DNA of 52,631 nucleotides, taken from Paraburkholderia ferrariae NBRC 106233 (GTDB lineage: Bacteria; Pseudomonadota; Gammaproteobacteria; Burkholderiales; Burkholderiaceae). Positions within the stretch are counted from its first letter, which is position 1; each line of letters opens with the position of its first letter. Position numbers and translations under genes: made by a program. The stretch covers positions 1 to 52,631 of the forward strand of contig NZ_BAYB01000049.1 in NCBI RefSeq assembly GCF_000685035.1, given 5' to 3'. The notes below the pieces were generated by a model. It was not told the DNA's origin, did not search any database, and saw only the letters and a program-made list of their open reading frames with translations. Shown in pieces: positions 1 through 10,265 of this stretch.

Positions 1-1
1 G

Positions 2-331
2 GGCGCCGGCCGGTCTGGCGCGGTCCCCGGTGGCGGCGCCGGCTTTACCGTAAGGTTTCGAGGCCGGCCGGGCCGGACGCTCGCCGGGCGCGGTCCGCGC
101 CGGGCGGCTGTTCGCGTTGCGTTCGCGAGGCGGCGTGGATTTCGCGCCCGTTCGCTCGGACGAACGCGCCGCGCCTTGCGCACCGGCGGGCTTTGCCGCT
201 CGCGGCGCGGGCTCGGCCGGGGCGGCCGGCCGCACGGGCTTGCGCGCGGTCGTGGTCCCGCGGCGGACGGGGGCGCGCTCGGGCGTGGCCGGTCGCGGAT
301 GTTTGGCGGTGAGTCGGGCTCGGGTGGACAT
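2..331 (-). CDS. Partial CDS, basic Arg/Pro/Ala-rich N-terminus (possibly an RNA-modifying enzyme)
   Basis: An ATG at 331 opens a minus-strand frame that stays free of stops for 110 codons to the window edge, so only the N-terminus is visible. It begins 7 bp after the glnD stop on the same strand, which suggests co-transcription. The visible part (MSTRARLTAKHPRPATPERA...) is low-complexity and strongly basic, rich in Arg, Pro, Ala and Lys, with no recognisable fold. Such tails often precede RNA-binding enzymes, and I recall a pseudouridine synthase next to glnD in related genomes, but the catalytic domain lies outside the window. Function is therefore not assigned. Confidence 0.5.
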   Translation of the reverse strand, partial: MSTRARLTAKHPRPATPERAPVRRGTTTARKPVRPAAPAEPAPRAAKPAGAQGAARSSERTGAKSTPPRERNANSRPARTAPGERPARPASKPYGKAGAATGDRARPAGA

Positions 332-338
332 GGTTATT

Positions 339-2918
<2,580 letters not shown>

Positions 2919-3264
2919 GGGCTCGGGTTATCCGTGCGCGGGTTGGAAATCGGCCGGCCGAGACGCTGCTCTGGCCGGATCTGCCGGTTTGCTGCCGAGG
3001 GCTGGCGGCAAACCGCAAGCGCCGGCGCCGGGGCATGCGCTTGGCGCCGGCGCGGGCAATGACCGTCTGCGATCAGGGCCGCGCGCCTGTGTTGTCGCTT
3101 TTACAACGGGATTGTCTCGCGGCCGCGGCGGCCTTGCCAGCCGCCGAAATACTGACCGGGGGCGATGGCCTTGCGGTGACGTTGAGGGCTCCCGCTTGAT
3201 GATGGCCGCCCGCCGGAACCGGGCGCCTGCCTGAGCGCCCGGGCCGCTCAGGCCACTAGATCAT
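2919..3264. other. glnD-map intergenic region, no gene
   Basis: 346 bp of very GC-rich sequence between the glnD start and the map stop, both on the minus strand. It contains GC-rich inverted repeats. The clearest is CCTGAGC (3230-3236) / GCTCAGG (3246-3252), about 13 bp downstream of the map stop on the minus strand. No U-tract follows, so it may stabilise the map mRNA 3' end or help termination rather than act as a classic intrinsic terminator. No convincing promoter or small gene was found. Confidence 0.5.
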
Positions 3265-4086
3265 TCAGGCCGCCGTGCCCGCCGCCTGCGCGACGATGGC
3301 CGGCTTGGCCGGCGTGCCCGCGGAGACGGTCAGCACTTCGTAGCCGGTCTCGGTGACGAGCACCGTATGCTCCCACTGGGCCGAGAGACTGCGATCCTTG
3401 GTCTTGACGGTCCACTGGTCCGGCATCGTGCGGATCTCGCGGCGCCCGGCGTTGATCATCGGCTCGACGGTAAACATCATGCCGGGTACGAGTTCGATGC
3501 CCGTGCCGGGGCGGCCGTAGTGCAGCACCTGCGGATCTTCGTGGAACACCGTGCCGATGCCGTGGCCGCAATACTCGCGCACGACGCTGTAGCCCTGGGC
3601 TTCGGCGTAGCGCTGGATGGCGTAGCCGATGTCGCCCAGATGGGCGCCGGGGCGGATCTGATCGATCCCGAGCCACATGCACTCGTAAGTCGTCTGGACC
3701 AGGCGCTTCACGAGGATCGAGCCTTCGCCCACGATGAACATGCGGCTCGTGTCGCCGAAATAGCCGTCCTTGATGACGGTGACGTCGATATTGAGCGCGT
3801 CGCCGTTCTTGAGCGCCTTTTCGCCCGGAATACCGTGGCAGATCACGTCGTTGACCGAGATGCAGGTCGCCTTCGGATACGGCGGGTAGCCGGGCGGCTG
3901 GTAGTTCAGCGGCGCGGGGACCGTGCCCTGCACGTTGGTCATGTATTCGTGGCACAGGCGGTCGAGCTCGCCCGTCGTGATGCCCGCGGCGACATGCGGC
4001 GTGATGTAGTCGAGCACCTCGCTCGCCAGCCGGCAGGCGACGCGCATCTGCGCGATGTCGTGTTCGTTCTTGATCGAGACTGTCAT
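3265..4086 (-). CDS. map: Type I methionine aminopeptidase
   Basis: Removes the initiator methionine from nascent cytosolic proteins. The 273-aa length is slightly above the E. coli enzyme. All five metal ligands of the pita-bread fold are visible: D101 (NIDVT), D112 (GDTSR), H175 (GHGIG), E208 (FTVEP) and E239 (WEHTV). Their spacing equals that of E. coli MetAP (D97, D108, H171, E204, E235). The start at 4086 gives MTVSIKNEHDI and has a GGGG-type ribosome site about 11 nt upstream. It is divergent from rpsB, a very common arrangement in proteobacteria. Confidence 0.97.
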   Translation of the reverse strand: MTVSIKNEHDIAQMRVACRLASEVLDYITPHVAAGITTGELDRLCHEYMTNVQGTVPAPLNYQPPGYPPYPKATCISVNDVICHGIPGEKALKNGDALNIDVTVIKDGYFGDTSRMFIVGEGSILVKRLVQTTYECMWLGIDQIRPGAHLGDIGYAIQRYAEAQGYSVVREYCGHGIGTVFHEDPQVLHYGRPGTGIELVPGMMFTVEPMINAGRREIRTMPDQWTVKTKDRSLSAQWEHTVLVTETGYEVLTVSAGTPAKPAIVAQAAGTAA

Positions 4087-4211
4087 AATCTATCAACCCC
4101 TTGATTTTAAAGGGCTTGGTGTCCGGCCCGGCTCGCGAAGAGCGCGCTTGCTGCCAGTTTTCCCACCATTCATGAAGGCGTAGCGGGTAGACGGTTCAAG
4201 GTATGGCCCAA

Positions 4212-4246
4212 ATGAAAAATGGGTCACTGCGTGCTCCGTGACCCAT
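4212..4246 (-). terminator. Intrinsic terminator-like hairpin on the minus strand
   Basis: A perfect 9-bp inverted repeat, ATGGGTCAC (4219-4227) / GTGACCCAT (4238-4246), with a 10-nt loop. Read on the minus strand the hairpin is followed by TTTTC, as in an intrinsic terminator. It lies upstream of map, so it does not end any annotated gene. A minus-strand -10-like TACAAT sits at 4273-4268, about 20 nt before it. See the finding on a possible small RNA. Confidence 0.45.
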
Positions 4247-4368
4247 CTACTCGCCGTTAACAGCGTAATTGTACGCGCTTAAACCGTCTCGCGTTGAACT
4301 ATGGGGGACGATGGGCGGGCTTCGGGGATCGCAAGCATTACCCGTAGAGAGGATTCGGGATAGCAATC

Positions 4369-4617
4369 TTGACGTTCCTTGACGCCTATTTATCGGGCGC
4401 GTTCATCTGCCGCTTTTCATTCGAAATGCCGTATTGGCTCGACGTTTCAATACGTGAGCTTCTCCACCTCGCGGGCCAGCAGGAGCCACTAGACCCCGGC
4501 GATATCGAAACGATGGGCCTGCTCGCGCTGTTTCTTGCGTGCTGCCTTGCCGTTGCCATTGTGCTGGGTGCGAGCCTCCGGGTATTGCGAGGCAAGTTGA
4601 GAAAGCGGCACGTGTGA
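4369..4617 (+). CDS. Possible small membrane protein, unknown function
   Basis: An 82-codon frame from TTG 4369, or a shorter one from an internal ATG at about 4426 (MPYWLDVSIRELLHLAGQQE...). The C-terminal half has one predicted membrane span (GLLALFLACCLAVAIVLGAS) followed by a basic tail (LRGKLRKRHV), which looks like a plausible inner-membrane anchor with the positive end inside. There is no homologue I recognise and no strong ribosome site, although GAGAGG occurs at 4356-4361. It could equally be chance. It lies between map (-) and the rpsB promoter. Confidence 0.3.
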   Translation: MTFLDAYLSGAFICRFSFEMPYWLDVSIRELLHLAGQQEPLDPGDIETMGLLALFLACCLAVAIVLGASLRVLRGKLRKRHV

Positions 4618-4773
4618 CTGAGCGTGCCGGATCAAGCTACCCCCGCGCCCGGGCGCGGCTGCCGAGCCAGAAATCTCAAAGCCGCCCAGACCAAACCGCT
4701 CCTGAACGGCCGACCCACCGCCAGATCCATCCCGGCCAAAGACCCCCACCCATTCCCGAGGGTAATAGCTGGC

Positions 4774-4803
4774 TTGAGCGAGCCGCATTCCGCATGCTAT
4801 AAT
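4774..4803 (+). promoter_or_regulatory. Sigma70-type promoter of rpsB-tsf
   Basis: TTGAGC (4774-4779), an 18-bp spacer and a consensus TATAAT (4798-4803). It is the best promoter match upstream of rpsB and predicts a start near 4810 with a leader of about 300 nt. The other strand carries no gene here. Confidence 0.7.
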
Positions 4804-4809
4804 CATCGG

Positions 4810-5108
4810 CTAAGTCGATCCCCGTATTCTTTCAAAGTCTGAAGGAAAAACGGCGGGTTGGCGGTGTGTCCGCTGCTGTCGCGGGCACAGGAAGCGCAGG
4901 AGCAGGCAACAACGCCGGGGGCGGATGAATCTCCGGCGGTGGCAGTGCAGTAAATACGCGGCGGGCAGTCAAGCCGCGCAGCGTATCAGATTTGACTCGC
5001 GAGCCGGCGCATCCAGGGTGTCGCGCGTGCCAGATCCTTTCCTCGGGAAAGGGCGGTGCGAACGATGCGGCAGCCGGCTTCAGACCCAACCCTCACGGAG
5101 AATTCAAC
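4810..5108 (+). promoter_or_regulatory. Long rpsB 5' leader, candidate S2 autoregulatory RNA
   Basis: About 300 nt separate the predicted transcription start from the rpsB ATG with no convincing gene. The segment is rich in short inverted repeats, for example CCTTTCCTCGGGAAAGG at 5036-5052. Ribosomal protein S2 is known to repress its own operon by binding the leader in E. coli. A similar role here is inference; I have not matched a specific leader fold. Confidence 0.4.
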
Positions 5109-5864
5109 ATGGCAGTTACCATGCGCCAGATGCTGGAAGCAGGTGTCCACTTCGGTCACCAGACGCGCTTCTGGAACCCCAAGATGGCCCCCTTCATCTT
5201 CGGTCATCGCAACAAGATTCACATCATCAACCTCGAAAAGACGCTGCCGATGTACAACGACGCACTGAAGTACGTGCGTCAACTGGCATCGAACCGCGGC
5301 ACGATCCTGTTCGTCGGCACGAAGCGTCAATCGCGCGACACGATCTCCGAAGAGGCAAACCGCGCCGGCATGCCGTACGTGAACGCGCGCTGGCTCGGCG
5401 GCATGCTGACCAACTTCAAGACGCTGAAGGTTTCGATCAAGCGCCTGAAGGACATGGAAGCGTCCGTGGAAGCAGGTGAACTCGAAAAGATGAGCAAGAA
5501 GGAAGCGCTCCTGTTCGAACGCGAAATCGCCAAGCTGCAAAAGTCGATCGGCGGCGTGAAGGACATGGGCGGCATTCCGGACGCGATCTTCGTGGTCGAC
5601 GTCGGCTACCACAAGATTGCCGTGACGGAAGCCAACAAGCTGGGCATCCCCGTCATCGCCGTGGTCGACACGAACCACTCGCCGGAAGGCATCGACTACG
5701 TCATCCCGGGTAACGACGACGCCAGCAAGGCAGTCGCGCTGTACACGCAAGGCGTGGCCGACGCAATCCTCGAAGGCCGTGCGAATGCGGTGAACGAAGT
5801 GGTTGCAGCCGTGCGCGGCAACGACGGCGACGACGAGTTCGTCGAGGTCAATTCGGAGGCGTAA
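5109..5864 (+). CDS. rpsB: 30S ribosomal protein S2
   Basis: Primary S2 protein of the small subunit, 251 aa. The N-terminus MAVTMRQMLEAGVHFGHQTR is diagnostic of the bacterial family, and the RxxGxxYVNARWLGGMLTN core is intact. The ATG at 5109 is preceded by GGAG at 5095-5098 with suitable spacing. An upstream in-frame start at 4992 would add 39 unrelated residues and is rejected. It is followed by an intrinsic terminator and then tsf, the usual S2/EF-Ts pair. Confidence 0.98.
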   Translation: MAVTMRQMLEAGVHFGHQTRFWNPKMAPFIFGHRNKIHIINLEKTLPMYNDALKYVRQLASNRGTILFVGTKRQSRDTISEEANRAGMPYVNARWLGGMLTNFKTLKVSIKRLKDMEASVEAGELEKMSKKEALLFEREIAKLQKSIGGVKDMGGIPDAIFVVDVGYHKIAVTEANKLGIPVIAVVDTNHSPEGIDYVIPGNDDASKAVALYTQGVADAILEGRANAVNEVVAAVRGNDGDDEFVEVNSEA

Positions 5865-5884
5865 GCTGCCCCGTGTCCGGCAAG

Positions 5885-5916
5885 AAAAGGGGGCTTTCCA
5901 TAGGCCCCTTTTTTTT
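5885..5916 (+). terminator. Intrinsic terminator between rpsB and tsf
   Basis: Stem AAAAGGGG (5885-5892) / CCCCTTTT (5905-5912) continued by T residues to 5916. It lies between two genes usually co-transcribed, so partial termination could set the S2 to EF-Ts ratio. Confidence 0.85.
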
Positions 5917-6084
5917 AAGCCGCGACTTTCGGCCGCCCGGTGCGAGGCGCGAGATTTCGCGTCATGTCCGTGTCATAGGGGCGGCACAGCGAGACTGTAA
6001 AAAAGCATGTCTCGCGGAAACGAATTCCTGCCGGCTGCATCGAATGGCGGTCGGCGTGTACCAGACAGACTCAAGGAGCGAATG

Positions 6085-6966
6085 ATGGCGGCAATTACCG
6101 CAAGCATGGTGGCAGAACTGCGCGCGAAAACCGACGCGCCGATGATGGAATGCAAGAAGGCGCTGACGGAAGCCGACGGCGACATGGCACGCGCCGAAGA
6201 ACTGCTGCGCGTGAAGCTCGGCAACAAGGCGAGCAAGGCCGCATCGCGCGTGACGGCCGAAGGCGTGATCGCTTCGTTCGTCGGCGGCAATGCCGGCGCC
6301 GTGGTCGAGCTGAACTGCGAAACCGACTTCGTCGCGAAGAACGACGACTTCCTCGCCTTCGCGAACAAGGTGGCCGAACTGGTCGCCACGCAAAACCCGG
6401 CTGACGTCGCCGCCCTCTCGGCGCTGCCGTTCGAGGGCTCGACGGTTGACGCAGTGCGCCTCGCACTCGTCGGCAAGATCGGTGAAAACCTGTCGATCCG
6501 CCGCTTCTCGCGTTTCGAAACCTCGAACAAGCTGGCTTCGTACCTCCACGGCACGCGCATCGGCGTGCTGGTCGAGTACACGGGCGAGCAGGAGCAGGTC
6601 GGCAAGGACGTGGCGATGCACATCGCCGCAATGAAGCCGGTCTCGCTCTCGTCGGACGACGTGCCGGCCGACCTGATCGCCAAGGAGCGCAGCATCGCCG
6701 AGCAGAAGGCTGCCGAATCGGGCAAGCCGGCTGAGATCGTCGCGAAGATGGTCGAAGGTTCGGTCCAGAAGTACCTGAAGGAAGTCTCGCTGCTGAACCA
6801 GACGTTCGTGAAGAACGACAAGCAGACGATCGAGCAGATGCTGAAGGCCGCCGGTTCGTCGGTCCAGAAGTTCGCGCTGTTCGTGGTCGGCGAAGGCATC
6901 GAGAAGCGCCAGGACGACTTCGCCGCCGAAGTGGCCGCGCAAGTGGCTGCTGCAAAGCAGCAATAA
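6085..6966 (+). CDS. tsf: Elongation factor Ts
   Basis: Guanine nucleotide exchange factor for EF-Tu, 293 aa from ATG 6085. The N-terminal UBA-like domain has MVAELRAKTDAPMMECKKAL and the core shows ELNCETDFVAKNDDF, both family hallmarks including the TDFV motif that contacts EF-Tu. AAGGAG at 6073-6078 supports ATG 6082 or 6085; the second gives the usual MAAITASMVAE start. The longer frame from 6007 is rejected. Confidence 0.97.
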   Translation: MAAITASMVAELRAKTDAPMMECKKALTEADGDMARAEELLRVKLGNKASKAASRVTAEGVIASFVGGNAGAVVELNCETDFVAKNDDFLAFANKVAELVATQNPADVAALSALPFEGSTVDAVRLALVGKIGENLSIRRFSRFETSNKLASYLHGTRIGVLVEYTGEQEQVGKDVAMHIAAMKPVSLSSDDVPADLIAKERSIAEQKAAESGKPAEIVAKMVEGSVQKYLKEVSLLNQTFVKNDKQTIEQMLKAAGSSVQKFALFVVGEGIEKRQDDFAAEVAAQVAAAKQQ

Positions 6967-7035
6967 GGTCCGCGCGAAAGTACGGCCGTAGCAGCCGTCA
7001 GCGCAGCAGTTGCAGTACCAGCAGCATTGCAGTAG

Positions 7036-7060
7036 CCGCGGCGGAGCGTCTCCGCCGCGG
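7036..7060. repeat. Perfect 11-bp GC hairpin in the tsf-pyrH gap
   Basis: CCGCGGCGGAG (7036-7046) / CTCCGCCGCGG (7050-7060) with a 3-nt loop. No U-tract follows on either strand. It may protect the tsf 3' end or act as a Rho-independent pause. The surrounding 240 bp is rich in CAG/GCAG repeats and has no gene. Confidence 0.5.
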
Positions 7061-7209
7061 CGGGCAGCGTAGCGGCACCTGAGCGCGAGCCAGCCCTCGC
7101 CGCGCAAGGTGGCGCTTCTGGCACCGTCATTTCTGACAGTGCTTGCCCGAAGCCGTATTTCACCCCTACAGTTTCAAGTTATTGCCTTTCCGCGCGATCT
7201 GGATACCCC

Positions 7210-7926
7210 ATGCCCACACCCGCCTATAAACGTGTCCTGCTCAAACTCTCCGGTGAAGCCCTGATGGGCGACGATGCCTTCGGCATCAATCGCGCCACCA
7301 TCGAACGAATGGTGGCGGACGTGGCCGAGGTGGTGCGGCTCGGCACGCAGCTCGCGGTGGTGATCGGCGGCGGCAACATTTTCCGCGGCGTCGCGGGCGG
7401 CGCGGCCGGCATGGACCGCGCGACCGCCGACTACATGGGCATGCTCGCCACGATGATGAACGCGCTCGCGCTGCAGGACGCCATGCGTCACGCCGGCATC
7501 GAGGCGCGCGTGCAGTCGGCGCTGCGCATGGACCAGGTGGTCGAGCCGTACATTCGCCCCCGCGCGATTCGCCAGCTGGAAGAAGGCAAGGTCGTGATCT
7601 TCGCGGCCGGCACGGGCAACCCGTTCTTCACGACCGATACGGCCGCCGCGCTGCGCGGCTCGGAAGTGGGCGCGGAAGTCGTGCTGAAGGCGACCAAGGT
7701 GGACGGTGTCTATTCGGCGGACCCCAAGAAGGATCCCACGGCCACCCGCTACTCGACGATCAGCTTCGACGAGGCGATCGGCCGCAACCTGCAGGTCATG
7801 GACGCGACGGCGTTCGCGCTGTGCCGCGACCAGAAGCTGCCGATCCGCGTTTTTTCGATCGTCAAGCCGGGCGCGCTCAAGCGCATCGTTCAGGGCGAAG
7901 ACGAAGGTACGCTCGTCCACGTGTAA
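7210..7926 (+). CDS. pyrH: UMP kinase
   Basis: Cytosolic amino-acid-kinase-fold enzyme converting UMP + ATP to UDP, 238 aa. It shows KRVLLKLSGEALMG at the N-terminus (phosphate binding), the VIGGGNIFRG loop and TVYSADPKKDP-like KVDGVYSADPKKDP near the nucleotide site. It is a hexameric enzyme subject to GTP activation and UTP inhibition in relatives. It is in its usual place between tsf and frr. Confidence 0.97.
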   Translation: MPTPAYKRVLLKLSGEALMGDDAFGINRATIERMVADVAEVVRLGTQLAVVIGGGNIFRGVAGGAAGMDRATADYMGMLATMMNALALQDAMRHAGIEARVQSALRMDQVVEPYIRPRAIRQLEEGKVVIFAAGTGNPFFTTDTAAALRGSEVGAEVVLKATKVDGVYSADPKKDPTATRYSTISFDEAIGRNLQVMDATAFALCRDQKLPIRVFSIVKPGALKRIVQGEDEGTLVHV

Positions 7927-8026
7927 ACTCTCGCCGTACGAGAGGCTCGAATGCGGCCTCGCGGCTCCCGGGGCACCCCGGGGCGCCCGCGGGCTTGTAC
8001 CGTCTAGAAGTTTCGGAGGTTTCAAA

Positions 8027-8587
8027 ATGGCTGTGGCTGACATCAAGAAGGGCGTCGAGCAGAAGATGCAGCGCTCGATCGAAGCGTTCAAGGGCGATCT
8101 GGCCAAGATCCGCACGGGCCGGGCGCATACCGGTCTGCTCGATCACATCCAGGTCGATTACTACGGCTCGCCCGTGCCCATCTCGCAGGTCGCGAACCTG
8201 ACGCTCGTCGATGCGCGCACCATCGGCGTCCAGCCGTGGGAAAAGAAGATGGTCCAGGCCGTCGAAAAGGCGATCCGCGAGTCGGATCTGGGCCTGAACC
8301 CGGCCACGCACGGCGACATGATCCGCGTGCCGATGCCCGCGCTGACCGAAGAGCGCCGCAAGGAGCTCACCAAGATCGTCAAGAGCGAAGGCGAAACGGC
8401 CAAGGTGGCCGTGCGCAACCTGCGCCGCGACGCCAACGAGCAGCTCAAGAAGCTCGTGAAGGACAAGGAAATCTCGGAAGACGACGAGCGCCGTGCGGGC
8501 GACGACGTCCAGAAGCTGACCGACCGCTTCGTGACCGAGATCGACAAGCTCGTCCAGACCAAGGAAGCGGAAATCATGACGGTCTGA
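8027..8587 (+). CDS. frr: Ribosome recycling factor
   Basis: Splits post-termination ribosomes together with EF-G. The 186-aa length equals the family standard. Typical features are MAVADIKKGVEQKMQRSIEA, the KIRTGRAHTGLLD motif and the C-terminal helix ELVQTKEAEIM-like DKLVQTKEAEIMTV. ATG 8027 has a strong GGAGG 8 nt upstream, so the longer frame from 7706 is rejected. Confidence 0.97.
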   Translation: MAVADIKKGVEQKMQRSIEAFKGDLAKIRTGRAHTGLLDHIQVDYYGSPVPISQVANLTLVDARTIGVQPWEKKMVQAVEKAIRESDLGLNPATHGDMIRVPMPALTEERRKELTKIVKSEGETAKVAVRNLRRDANEQLKKLVKDKEISEDDERRAGDDVQKLTDRFVTEIDKLVQTKEAEIMTV

Positions 8588-8649
8588 GGCCGCAAGGCTC
8601 TCAGTCCCGCCAGGGTTTCCTTCCTTATTGCAGTTTGAGTCCGACGGCC

Positions 8650-9438
8650 ATGACCTATACCAGCTCAACCGTTCGCGTGCCCGACGTGGCGGCCGTGCCG
8701 CGCCACATCGCGATCATCATGGACGGCAATGGCCGTTGGGCGACGCAGCGCCGCCTGCCGCGCGTCGCGGGGCATACGCGCGGCGTCGACGCCGTGCGCT
8801 CGGTCGTCGAAGCCTGTGTCGAGCGCGGCGTCGAGTATCTGACGCTGTTCGCGTTCAGCTCGGAGAACTGGCGCCGTCCGACCGACGAGGTGTCGTTCCT
8901 GATGCGCCTCTTCGTCACGGCGCTCGAGCGCGAGGTCGGGCGTCTGCACGCGAACGGCATTCGCCTGTGCGTGGTGGGCGACCTGTCGATGTTCAACGAG
9001 CGCATCCAGGACCTGATCCGCCGCGCCGAAACCAAGACGGCCCGCAATACGCGTCTCACGCTCACGATCGCCGCGAATTACGGCGGCCGATGGGACATCA
9101 TGCAGGCCACCCGCAAGCTGGTGGAGGAGAGCGCCCGCGCCGGCGAGCCGGTGGCGGTCACCGAGGACACGCTCGGGCAGCACCTCGCCATGGCCTATGC
9201 GCCGGAACCGGATCTCTTCATCCGTACGGGCGGGGAGCAGCGCGTCAGCAATTTCCTGCTGTGGCAGCTCGCTTACGCCGAATTCTATTTCACCGATACG
9301 TACTGGCCTGACTTCGACGCCGCGGCCCTCGGCCGCGCGATCGATTCTTATGCCGAGCGCGAACGCCGCTTCGGTCGCACGAGCGCCCAGCTCGATACCC
9401 AGAAACAATCCCAGAACGCCGACTCGCTTTCATGCTAA
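8650..9438 (+). CDS. uppS: Isoprenyl (undecaprenyl) diphosphate synthase
   Basis: Cis-prenyltransferase making the C55 carrier lipid for peptidoglycan and O-antigen synthesis. 262 aa from ATG 8650. Visible motifs are IIMDGNGRWA (catalytic Asp and pyrophosphate binding), FAFSSENWRRP and RTGGEQRVSNFLLWQLAYAE. Its stop overlaps the cdsA start by 7 nt, so the two are translationally coupled. Confidence 0.96.
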   Translation: MTYTSSTVRVPDVAAVPRHIAIIMDGNGRWATQRRLPRVAGHTRGVDAVRSVVEACVERGVEYLTLFAFSSENWRRPTDEVSFLMRLFVTALEREVGRLHANGIRLCVVGDLSMFNERIQDLIRRAETKTARNTRLTLTIAANYGGRWDIMQATRKLVEESARAGEPVAVTEDTLGQHLAMAYAPEPDLFIRTGGEQRVSNFLLWQLAYAEFYFTDTYWPDFDAAALGRAIDSYAERERRFGRTSAQLDTQKQSQNADSLSC

Positions 9439-10241
9439 AGACCCGTGTCATCACGGCGATCGTCCTGCTGGCCGTCTTCCTGCCGGTCACGCTGTTCGCG
9501 CCGGTGGCGGCGTTCGGCGCGCTGATCGGCGTCGTCGTGGTGTTTGCCGCGTGGGAGTGGGCGCGCCTCCTGAAGGCCGGTTCGACCGGCTCCCTCGTCT
9601 ATGCCGCGATCGCGGCGGCCGTCGTCGCGCTCTCCACGCGGCTCGATGCGCCGCGGCCGCTCTTCCAGGCCGCGGGCATTTTCTGGATCGTGGCCGGCCC
9701 TTACGTGCTGCTGCGCAAGCCCGTGCTCGCCGCCGGCGCCTGGCGCACGTTCCTGCTGGCCGCGGGCCTCGTAATCTTCGCCGCGTGCTGGCATGCCCTT
9801 GTTGCGGCGCGCACGGCGGGCGTGGCGTTCGTGCTGTCGCTGCTGCTGGTCGTCTGGCTGGCCGATATCGGCGCATACTTTGCCGGTAAGGCCTTCGGGC
9901 GCCACAAGCTCGCGCCCGCCATCAGCCCGGGCAAGACCTGGGAGGGCGCGGCGGGCGGCTGGGCCGCCGTGATGGCGGTGTCGGTGGCCGCGATCGTGCT
10001 GCACGCGTTCGAGCCGACGCTGTATTCCGCGCTGGCGGCCGCCCTCGGGGTCGGCCGCGCGCTCTTCGTGCTTTCCGTGCTGGTCGCCTTCAGCGTGGTG
10101 GGCGACCTGTTCGAGTCGATGATGAAGCGCCAGGCCGGCGTGAAGGATTCGAGCGGCCTTTTGCCGGGCCACGGCGGGGTGCTCGACCGCATCGACGCGC
10201 TGTTGCCGGTGCTGCCGCTCGCCATGCTGCTGCTCGGCTAG
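9432..10241 (+). CDS. cdsA: Phosphatidate cytidylyltransferase
   Basis: Integral inner-membrane enzyme converting phosphatidic acid + CTP to CDP-diacylglycerol. 269 aa with about seven hydrophobic spans. The C-terminal signature is present: SMMKRQAGVKDSSGLLPGHG followed by GVLDRID. The ATG overlaps the end of uppS. Followed after a short gap by dxr, as in most betaproteobacteria. Confidence 0.96.
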   Translation: MLKTRVITAIVLLAVFLPVTLFAPVAAFGALIGVVVVFAAWEWARLLKAGSTGSLVYAAIAAAVVALSTRLDAPRPLFQAAGIFWIVAGPYVLLRKPVLAAGAWRTFLLAAGLVIFAACWHALVAARTAGVAFVLSLLLVVWLADIGAYFAGKAFGRHKLAPAISPGKTWEGAAGGWAAVMAVSVAAIVLHAFEPTLYSALAAALGVGRALFVLSVLVAFSVVGDLFESMMKRQAGVKDSSGLLPGHGGVLDRIDALLPVLPLAMLLLG

Positions 10242-10265
10242 AAGCGCTCGGCTAGAGAATTGAAT

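Noticed and set aside
4992..5108. Upstream extension of rpsB
   Set aside because: Adds 39 residues unrelated to S2; the ATG at 5109 has a proper ribosome site and the conserved N-terminus.
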